Positions 5,939-11,065 of a stretch of DNA of 11,065 nt are shown here, in pieces. Every line of letters starts with the position of its first letter. Positions within the stretch are counted from its first letter, which is position 1. The position numbers and the translations under genes are program-made. The stretch is from positions 1 through 11,065 of the forward strand of contig JANQKX010000356.1 of NCBI GenBank assembly GCA_028280915.1, read 5' to 3'. The notes beneath the pieces are model-generated. The model did not search any database, was not told where the DNA came from, and saw only the letters and a program-made list of their open reading frames with translations. Origin of the DNA: Kiloniellaceae bacterium. GTDB taxonomy: Bacteria > Pseudomonadota > Alphaproteobacteria > Kiloniellales > Kiloniellaceae.

Positions 5939-6766
5939 CTAGGAATTCCCATTGGGGAAAAACAGCTGCTGGCCGTCGACCACGTAGGATCGGATGGCCT
6001 CTTGCCCCTCATCGGACAACAGCCAGTCGATGAATTGCTGGCCCAGATCCGCCTTGACGTTGGGGCACTTTTCCGGGTTCACCAGGATCACGCCATACTG
6101 GTTGAACAGCGCTTCGTCCCCTTCCACGACAATGCCGAAGTCGCCTTTGTTTTTGAAGGCGATCCAGGTGGCCCGGTCGGACATGACATAAGCTCCCATG
6201 CCCACGCCCACGTTCAAGGTGGCTCCCATGCCAGAGCCAGTCTCCCGATACCACTGGCCGGAAGAAGCCGAGGGGTCCACGCCGGCTTCCGCCCAGAGGG
6301 CTTTTTCCTTTTTGTGAGTCCCCGAGTCATCGCCGCGGGAGGCAAAGAGCGCCCCGCTGTCCGCCACGGACTTGAAGGACTCCACCGCCGATGTGCCGCC
6401 GGCGATTCCGGCCAGATCCGTGGGCGGCCCCACGATCACGAAGTCGTTGTACATGAGATCGTGACGCGCGACCCCATGCCCCTCGGCGACGAACGTCTCT
6501 TCCGCCGGTTTCGCATGGACCAACAGTACATCACCGTCGCAGTTTCCAGCATTCTTGATGGCCTGACCGGTGCCAACGGCAACCACGTGAACCGTGATGC
6601 CCGACTGTTCCTTGAACTGGGGCAGAATATGATCATAGAGCCCGGAATTCTTGGTGGAGGTGGTCGACTGTACGATGATCGACTTGTCATCGGCCAACGC
6701 CAAGCCGCCGCCTAGGAAAAGGACAGCGGAGGCAAGGGAAAACAGGGCAAGAAGGCGTTTATTCAT
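5939..6766 (-). CDS. tupA: TupA, periplasmic tungstate-binding protein of ABC transporter
   Basis: TupA captures tungstate in the periplasm and hands it to TupBC. The 275-residue product has a Sec signal (MNKRLLALFSLASAVLFLGG, cleavage after ALA before DDKS). It then shows the TupA signatures QSTTSTKNSGLYDHILPQF, VVAVGTGQAIKNAG and CDGDVLLVHA, followed by MYNDFVIVGPP, SRGDDSGTHKKE, GSGMGATLNVG and a C-terminal LLSDEGQEAI segment. The TTST and SRGDDSGTH elements belong to the oxyanion-binding TupA lineage rather than ModA or PstS. The frame could open at GTG 6769, but ATG 6766 is better spaced from GGAG (8 nt). It lies 31 bases after tupC. It is placed last of the transporter genes, whereas tup operons often begin with tupA. 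Confidence 0.92.
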   Translation of the reverse strand: MNKRLLALFSLASAVLFLGGGLALADDKSIIVQSTTSTKNSGLYDHILPQFKEQSGITVHVVAVGTGQAIKNAGNCDGDVLLVHAKPAEETFVAEGHGVARHDLMYNDFVIVGPPTDLAGIAGGTSAVESFKSVADSGALFASRGDDSGTHKKEKALWAEAGVDPSASSGQWYRETGSGMGATLNVGVGMGAYVMSDRATWIAFKNKGDFGIVVEGDEALFNQYGVILVNPEKCPNVKADLGQQFIDWLLSDEGQEAIRSYVVDGQQLFFPNGNS

Positions 6767-6797
6767 CACGGTGTCTCCATCGGAATTAAATGGGATT

Positions 6798-7568
6798 TCA
6801 ATAAGTCAATCGGCCGTCTAGGAAGGCGCGGGCCGCCTCGGTGCGCGGTTTTGAAAAGAACTGTTCCGCCGGCGCGAATTCTTCCAAAAAACCGCCGTGC
6901 ATAAAGACGATGTCGTCGGCCAGGCGTTTGGCCTGGCCCAGGTCGTGGGTCACGAAAATGACTTTGGCTCCCTGGGCATGGGCCCCGCGGACAATCTCCT
7001 CGATGGCCGCCACCGCGGCCGGGTCCAGGCTCGCCGAGGGCTCGTCCAGGAGAAGGATTTCCGGCTCCAAGGCCAAGGCCCGCGCCAGGGCCAAACGTTG
7101 CTGCTCGCCGCCGGACAGGGACCGGGCGGGCTGCTTGGCTTGGGCGAGGAATCCGGTGCGCTCGAGGATCTCCTGCAAGCGCTGGCGCCGCGCGCGGCCT
7201 GACCCCTTGAGGACAAAATCGATGTTGGCGGCCACCGAGCGGCGCAGCAGGACCGGGCGCTGGAACACCATGGCCTGGCGCTTGCGCAAGCCGTCGTCCA
7301 AGGGGCGGCCGCCCCAGTGGATCTCGCCGCTGGTGGGAGCAACCAAGCCATGGAGCAAGCGCAGGAGCAGACTTTTGCCCGCGCCGTTTGGCCCCATGAC
7401 CACGGTGAAGCTCGCCGGCGCCAGTTCAAGATTCACGTCGTTCACCAGGCGCTTGCCGTCCACTTCCAGGGTCAAGCCGGTGACCTTGAGATGGTTCGAC
7501 GCCAGCCCCGCGCTGGACCGGCCGCCGTCCGCCGAGGGCACAAAGGCATGGGGCGTGCGCTCAAGCAT
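6798..7568 (-). CDS. tupC: TupC, ATP-binding subunit of tungstate ABC transporter
   Basis: This cytoplasmic ATPase powers tungstate import through TupB. With ATG 7568 the protein has 256 residues. Walker A is GPNGAGKS (59-66), the Q-loop is MVFQRPVLL (Gln 103), the signature is LSGGEQQRLALARALA (151-166), Walker B is ILLLDEP (171-177) and the switch is FVTHDL (His 208). The first 25 residues are a variable extension. The open frame reaches ATG 7613 and also has ATG 7574, but ATG 7568 overlaps the tupB stop by 8 bases (ATGCTTGA), a typical coupled start, so I prefer it. No strong ribosome site is visible, which fits translational coupling. It is short, without a C-terminal regulatory (TOBE) domain, as expected for TupC. 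Confidence 0.9.
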   Translation of the reverse strand: MLERTPHAFVPSADGGRSSAGLASNHLKVTGLTLEVDGKRLVNDVNLELAPASFTVVMGPNGAGKSLLLRLLHGLVAPTSGEIHWGGRPLDDGLRKRQAMVFQRPVLLRRSVAANIDFVLKGSGRARRQRLQEILERTGFLAQAKQPARSLSGGEQQRLALARALALEPEILLLDEPSASLDPAAVAAIEEIVRGAHAQGAKVIFVTHDLGQAKRLADDIVFMHGGFLEEFAPAEQFFSKPRTEAARAFLDGRLTY

Positions 7569-8268
7569 AGGCATTACGGTAAGCGGTCGCCCGCAGCGCC
7601 ATAACCAGGCCATTCACGGTCAAGGCGATGGCGAGCAAGACAATGCCCAGGGCCAAGGCCAGGGCCAGATCGCCCTTGGAGGTTTCCAGGGCGATCGCGG
7701 TGGTCATGACCCGGGTCAAATGGTCGATGTTACCGCCGACGATGATGACCGCGCCCACTTCCGCCACAGCCCGGCCAAAACCCGCCAAAAGAACGGTGAG
7801 CAAGGAATAGCGCCCGTCCCATAAGAGCGCCCCGATGATCTGATGGCGGCGCAGGCAAAGCGACTGGAACTGTTCGGCATATTCGCCATGCAGGTCTTCC
7901 AAGACTTGCCGCGACAGGGCGGCGATGATCGGCGCCACCAAGATGACCTGGGCGATGATCATGGCGGTCGGGGTGTATAACAGGCCCATCCACCCCAAGG
8001 GCCCGGCCCGCGACAGGAAAACATAGACAACCAAGCCCACCACCACGGGCGGCAGCCCCATGAGAGCATTGACCAGGACCAATATGGCCCCCCGGCCGGG
8101 AAAGCGGGCCACGGCCAGCAAGGCGCCCAGCGGCAGAGCCAAGAGGGCGGCAATGGCGATGGCCGTCAGGCTGACCTGCAGGGACAGCAGGATGATCTCC
8201 ATCAGATCCCCATCGCCGGCCAGGACCAGCCCAAATGCCAAGCTGAATGCTTCGCCTAAATCCTGCAT
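7561..8268 (-). CDS. tupB: TupB, permease subunit of tungstate ABC transporter
   Basis: This 235-residue inner-membrane permease has five to six hydrophobic segments (about 24-53, 62-85, 100-118, 156-180, 200-226). The cytoplasmic coupling loop (LHGEYAEQFQSLCLRRHQII, then ALLWDGRYSLLTVLLAGFGR) corresponds to the EAA-type contact with the ATPase. GLPPVVVGLVVYVFLSRAGP and AEVGAVIIVGGNI are typical of TupB/WtpB permeases. ATG 8268 follows GGAAAAA in the ribosome-site position. It is the first gene of the operon and overlaps tupC by 8 bases. An upstream terminator at 8491-8517 and a palindrome at 8275-8292 indicate independent transcription. Confidence 0.9.
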   Translation of the reverse strand: MQDLGEAFSLAFGLVLAGDGDLMEIILLSLQVSLTAIAIAALLALPLGALLAVARFPGRGAILVLVNALMGLPPVVVGLVVYVFLSRAGPLGWMGLLYTPTAMIIAQVILVAPIIAALSRQVLEDLHGEYAEQFQSLCLRRHQIIGALLWDGRYSLLTVLLAGFGRAVAEVGAVIIVGGNIDHLTRVMTTAIALETSKGDLALALALGIVLLAIALTVNGLVMALRATAYRNAYA

Positions 8269-8274
8269 TTTTTC

Positions 8275-8292
8275 CGAAAACTGTCAGTTTCG
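8275..8292. promoter_or_regulatory. Palindrome upstream of tupB, candidate operator
   Basis: AAACTG-T-CAGTTT at 8278-8290 is a perfect odd-length palindrome, extended by CG on both sides with one extra A (8275-8292). It ends about 7 bases before the tupB start, inside the 5' untranslated region, and overlaps the ribosome-site zone. A tungstate/molybdate-responsive regulator of the ModE/TunR kind would be a natural candidate, but no consensus match was confirmed. In RNA it could also form a short hairpin masking the ribosome site. Confidence 0.45.
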
Positions 8293-8490
8293 TAAATTAT
8301 GCAGCCAATTTGCCCTAAACATATGATTAAAGCAAGTCCCATCGACGGTGGACCCGCTCGTGGCGGTGGGGGTAATGGATTAGGCGGTGGCAGGGGCGAT
8401 GCCGGATGGGCCGCGGACTCGCGGAAATGTCCGGCGCCGTCTCAAGACGGATTGAGAGGGAATGAGCGCAAGTGGCTGCCAGGGCGGCAC
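8293..8490 (-). other. Leader/promoter region of the tungstate operon
   Basis: About 200 bases lie between the upstream terminator and the tupB palindrome. The tupB-proximal part (8291-8335) is AT-rich with CATAAT on the minus strand at about 8296-8301 as a possible -10, but no good -35 was found. Farther upstream, two short perfect hairpins occur: CCGTC-TCAA-GACGG (8437-8450) and CCGCG-GACT-CGCGG (8411-8424). A 65-codon frame on the minus strand (8327-8524) crosses the terminator and looks non-coding. I could not fit a molybdenum-cofactor riboswitch. Confidence 0.35.
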
Positions 8491-8517
8491 AAAAAAGGGG
8501 CGAGTCAAGCTCGCCCT
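8491..8517 (-). terminator. Rho-independent terminator after the cytochrome/Rap1a-like unit
   Basis: On the minus strand GGGCGAG (8516-8510) pairs perfectly with CTCGCCC (8504-8498) across a CTTGA loop, followed by six T at 8496-8491. It lies about 95 bases after the stop of the Rap1a-like gene and separates the cytochrome transcript from the tungstate operon. Confidence 0.88.
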
Positions 8518-8571
8518 CTAGCACTAAGGCCGAAAAGCCCCGGCGCTCAATCGCCGCACCACAGTCGGGCC

Positions 8572-8619
8572 AATGTGTTTACTGACCCCTTTGCTTATTG
8601 ACCCATGTATCTACTGACA
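8572..8619. repeat. Three tandem imperfect 16-bp repeats at the 3' end of the Rap1a-like gene
   Basis: On the minus strand the units are TGTCAGTAGATACATG, GGTCAATAAGCAAAGG and GGTCAGTAAACACATT, sharing a GTCA(G/A)TA core at exact 16-base spacing. The first unit contains the last codon and TAG stop of the Rap1a-like gene; the other two lie in the untranslated region before the terminator. The spacing is seen directly; the function is unknown. Confidence 0.6.
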
Positions 8620-8970
8620 GGGGAACTTTTCCCTCAGGGTTTGCAAGAGGGCGTCACCGGCCGTCATGTCCTTATGGGCGCCGTAGTCCGCGTGCACCCA
8701 GCGCATATAGGCCCAGCGCACCTCGTCGGCCACGTTCAATTCGGGCACGCAAACGGTGGTGTCGCCGGTCTCCCGGAGGGCATGGACAAAGCCCAGGATG
8801 TACTGCTCGCATTCCAGCTCCGCCACTTCGCCCCAGCGCGCGTCGTTGTCCGCTTCGGTGCAGGAGGTCAGCAGCTCCACCGCGCTATAAGCCTGCGCCA
8901 GCGAGGGGGCGGCGGTGGACAAAAGCGATGCGGCCAGGCAGACGCCGAGAGTATTTAAAATTTTCGCCAT
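8611..8970 (-). CDS. Secreted Rap1a/Tai-type small protein
   Basis: This 119-residue protein has a Sec signal (MAKILNTLGVCLAASLLSTA, cleavage near AQA before YSA). The mature part reads YSAVELLTSCTEADND, ECEQYILGFVHALRE, TTVCVPELN, WAYMRWVHADY and TLREKFPCQ. Four cysteines at conserved distances, with Y.AVELL..C, C..YI.GF, C.P and a final PC, match the Rap1a/Tai fold first described in type VI secretion immunity proteins. It is now seen widely in periplasmic proteins without toxin partners. The four cysteines probably form two disulfides. ATG 8970 was chosen because GAGGG lies 4 bases upstream and the signal peptide starts there; the longer frame to 9186 overlaps the cytochrome and lacks a signal. 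No effector toxin is nearby. Cotranscription 68 bases behind the cytochrome suggests an envelope partner of that protein. Confidence 0.82.
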   Translation of the reverse strand: MAKILNTLGVCLAASLLSTAAPSLAQAYSAVELLTSCTEADNDARWGEVAELECEQYILGFVHALRETGDTTVCVPELNVADEVRWAYMRWVHADYGAHKDMTAGDALLQTLREKFPCQ

Positions 8971-9038
8971 GGGACCCTCTTCCTTGAACAGGCCCCCCGC
9001 CGTTCCTGGCAGGAGGCACGCTATGGCATTGCAACGGA

Positions 9039-11065
9039 TTATTCGTTTGACCCTTCCTTCTCCTTGGCAAGGGCGTGGATGGCTTGGTCCATGACCGCCT
9101 GGTGCTCTTCGTTGTTCACGAAGGTCGGTGAGTTCACCTTCGCCCAGAGATCTTCCTCGGTCATGTTCTGGTGGCAGCCCATGCACAGGCCCGTGCGTTC
9201 CATCTTATCCCGCATCTCCTGCGGCAGGGGACCGGTCAGCGGCCAGTGGGACCCCACCGTGACCAGCTGCTTGCCGTCCCGGGTCACGATCTGGCTCAGG
9301 TCGTGGTCCAGCGACGGGATGGGCACGGATTGATACTGGGTCTGCTGCGGGATGATCTCCCCTTGGGCCGTTTCAAGGTCAACGATGAAGCCCTTGTCGT
9401 AGCCTTTCAGGAAGCGCCCGCCCGAGATGCCGTACCCCAAAGCCTTGGGATTATTATGGCAGCTCTCGCAGGTCCGCGCCTCACGGCCGGCCGTGTGGGG
9501 CTGAACCGCGGCGTGGTCCAATCCCTTGGTGCCGCCCGCATCGGGGGTCATCCAGGTTTCGTTGTTGACGATCGTATTGCCGTCCTTGTCGATCACGGTC
9601 GTGATCACCTGGCAACCGGGCATCAAAGGAGATACCCGACCCTCGCCGTTGATCCCCAGGGTCGGCTCTTCCCACCGCAGGTAGGACCGAGTCTCGGAGA
9701 CCTTACCTTCGCTGGTCAAGCCGTTGGTGCCCAGGGGATTGTCGGCGGTCAAGCCGTCTTCGCCCCGCGCGTTGGCGTTGGTGATCCAGTCGATGTCGGT
9801 CTTGCCCTCCGAATAGTCGACGGTGATGTGGCAACCGTAACACTGGGGTGCCCAGTCGGCGTGGCAGGCGTAGCATTCCATGGATTCCATGTGCTGGTTG
9901 ACGCTGCCCATGGCCACTTGGGCGTTTTGGTTCTTCCAGGTGCCGTCCAGGGCGATCTGTTTGATCACGGGCACCTCGAAATCCAAACCGGAGGCCGAGT
10001 GCAGGATGACCTTGTCGCCTTTCTTGACCACGTTACCAAAGGGATTGCCCCGGGTGGTCAGGAGGTAGCCATCCTCGGGCTCATAGATCTCGGCGAAGTA
10101 CTGCTCGGCGGTAAGGTCGTCCGCCAGACCGCGCGGCACATCGGGCAATTCCACGCCGTGTTCCTCACCCCGTCCCAAGGGCAGTTCCCACGGGAATTGG
10201 GCCAGGGTACCGTGACAGTCTTCGCATTCGATCTCGACCTGGGCCAAGGTGGTACCCGGGATGTTGCCGTCACCATGCATGTCCACCGTGGTATGGCAAT
10301 CCTGGCACAGCATGCCGCCTTCCGGATTGCCCGGGCGGGACTCCACCTGGTGATGTAGGTCATCCTTGATGAAAAGGTAGTTCTTGGTGTGCAGCTTGGG
10401 CTGCTTGCCGCCGGTCGCCGTGTAGGGGGAACCGTAGGGGAACTCCATGATGCCCTGGTAGCTCACGCCGATGCGCTTGCCCCGGTTGTGGCAGGAGTTA
10501 CAGGTTTCCGCCGGGATGCCCGAGTAGGTGAGGTCACCCACATGGACCTTGGATTTGCGGCTGGCCTGCAAGCGGTGCACCAGCAGCTTGCCCGGTTGCT
10601 CCTTGGAGATCGTGGGATCGCCGCCTTCGTAAAAGCCGTCGTTAGAATAGGGCACGTGACAGGACGAGCAGCCGGCGCCACGGAAATCGCCGCGCTTTTC
10701 GCGGCCGGTCACGCCCACGTGGCAGCGCTGGCACTGCTGACGGGAATAGGTGATGCCGGCCAGGTTGGGATGCTCGGCAATCTCATCCACGTCCACGGCC
10801 GGGACCTGCTTCATTTCCGACGGCATTTGATCGGGATGGGCCGCAACATAGGCCGTCATATACTCTTTATAAGCATCCGTGCCGACGCTGGGTTCGGGAC
10901 CGTCTTCGTCCACCAGGTCGTAGTTGCCCCACACGACCTTGCGGTCCTGCTGCACGCCCCACGACCACAGGTTGCCCTGCAGCTTGCCGGCCTCGGTGTA
11001 CATCAGCGATTTCATCAGCCGGCTGGCATAGCCCTGGTGACATTGGCCGCAGGCCTTCTCGCCGA
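9039..11065 (-). CDS. Multiheme c-type cytochrome, at least 10 hemes (5' end beyond window)
   Basis: This frame carries 674 codons and remains open at the right edge, so ATG 11015 is internal: CGQCH at 11051-11037 lies in frame upstream of it. Nine more CXXCH motifs follow (numbered from that ATG): CQRCH 95, CSSCH 116, CNSCH 172, CQDCH 237, CEDCH 264, CYACH 381, CYGCH 392, CESCH 516 and CMGCH 611. Each binds a heme c covalently in the periplasm after Ccm maturation. Many scattered His residues could be distal ligands. A heme-free stretch at about 269-380 (RGNPFGNVVKKGDKVILHS) may be a beta-rich domain, and a second lies at about 400-515. No C-terminal membrane anchor is present. It is probably a respiratory electron carrier or a surface-conduit component; I cannot assign a named enzyme. 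A Rap1a-like protein follows 68 bases downstream. Confidence 0.88.
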   Translation of the reverse strand, partial: GEKACGQCHQGYASRLMKSLMYTEAGKLQGNLWSWGVQQDRKVVWGNYDLVDEDGPEPSVGTDAYKEYMTAYVAAHPDQMPSEMKQVPAVDVDEIAEHPNLAGITYSRQQCQRCHVGVTGREKRGDFRGAGCSSCHVPYSNDGFYEGGDPTISKEQPGKLLVHRLQASRKSKVHVGDLTYSGIPAETCNSCHNRGKRIGVSYQGIMEFPYGSPYTATGGKQPKLHTKNYLFIKDDLHHQVESRPGNPEGGMLCQDCHTTVDMHGDGNIPGTTLAQVEIECEDCHGTLAQFPWELPLGRGEEHGVELPDVPRGLADDLTAEQYFAEIYEPEDGYLLTTRGNPFGNVVKKGDKVILHSASGLDFEVPVIKQIALDGTWKNQNAQVAMGSVNQHMESMECYACHADWAPQCYGCHITVDYSEGKTDIDWITNANARGEDGLTADNPLGTNGLTSEGKVSETRSYLRWEEPTLGINGEGRVSPLMPGCQVITTVIDKDGNTIVNNETWMTPDAGGTKGLDHAAVQPHTAGREARTCESCHNNPKALGYGISGGRFLKGYDKGFIVDLETAQGEIIPQQTQYQSVPIPSLDHDLSQIVTRDGKQLVTVGSHWPLTGPLPQEMRDKMERTGLCMGCHQNMTEEDLWAKVNSPTFVNNEEHQAVMDQAIHALAKEKEGSNE

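Noticed and set aside
6841..7824. 327-codon open frame on the plus strand
   Set aside because: It is antisense to tupC and tupB, both firmly identified by motifs.
8327..8524. 65-codon minus-strand frame between the terminator and tupB
   Set aside because: It runs through the terminator stem, and the translation looks random.
8971..9186. N-terminal extension of the Rap1a-like protein to ATG 9186
   Set aside because: It would overlap the cytochrome gene and hide the signal peptide; ATG 8970 has a good ribosome site and starts the signal peptide.
9171..10358. 395-codon open frame on the plus strand
   Set aside because: It lies fully inside the multiheme cytochrome, whose ten heme motifs prove the minus frame. 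The plus-strand translation shows no domain and results from high GC and low stop density.

Overview
The window looks like chromosomal DNA of a GC-rich Gram-negative proteobacterium. The small protein after tupA and the envelope-heavy gene content fit an alphaproteobacterium of the Rhodospirillales type; that placement is an inference from protein style, not a computed result. Every gene I can support lies on the minus strand, so transcription runs from the right edge to the left. No rRNA, tRNA, CRISPR array, transposase or integrase was seen.

Right to left: (1) 11065-8611 holds a large periplasmic or extracellular multiheme c-type cytochrome, cut by the window edge, with ten CXXCH motifs visible. 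It is followed by a small secreted protein of the Rap1a/Tai fold type. A textbook rho-independent terminator at 8491-8517 closes this unit. (2) 8268-5700 is a tungstate uptake operon in the order tupB (permease), tupC (ATPase), tupA (binding protein), followed by a 70-residue helical protein. A perfect palindrome sits directly upstream of tupB. (3) 5510-1962 is a metal-handling cluster. It holds a histidine-rich exported protein, a terminator or attenuator hairpin, a HupE/UreJ-type nickel/cobalt permease, a single-span 'transmembrane anchor' protein, a 45-residue membrane microprotein with a Gly/His tail, and an NreB-type MFS exporter ending in a 19-histidine tail. (4) 1961-1554 is about 400 bases without a convincing gene. 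(5) 1553-1 is a large, edge-truncated gene for a five-span membrane protein. It has an exported, very low-complexity Gly/Ser/Gln/Asn/Pro tail that ends, as far as visible, in perfect 15-bp repeats encoding TGTPQ.

Working together: the tungstate and nickel/cobalt modules suggest a cell that makes W/Mo- and Ni-dependent redox enzymes (for example hydrogenase, formate dehydrogenase or aldehyde oxidoreductase). The multiheme cytochrome points to respiratory electron transfer in the envelope. The least explained items are the repeat-tailed membrane protein at the left edge, the anchor plus microprotein pair inside the nickel cluster, and the Rap1a-like partner of the cytochrome.
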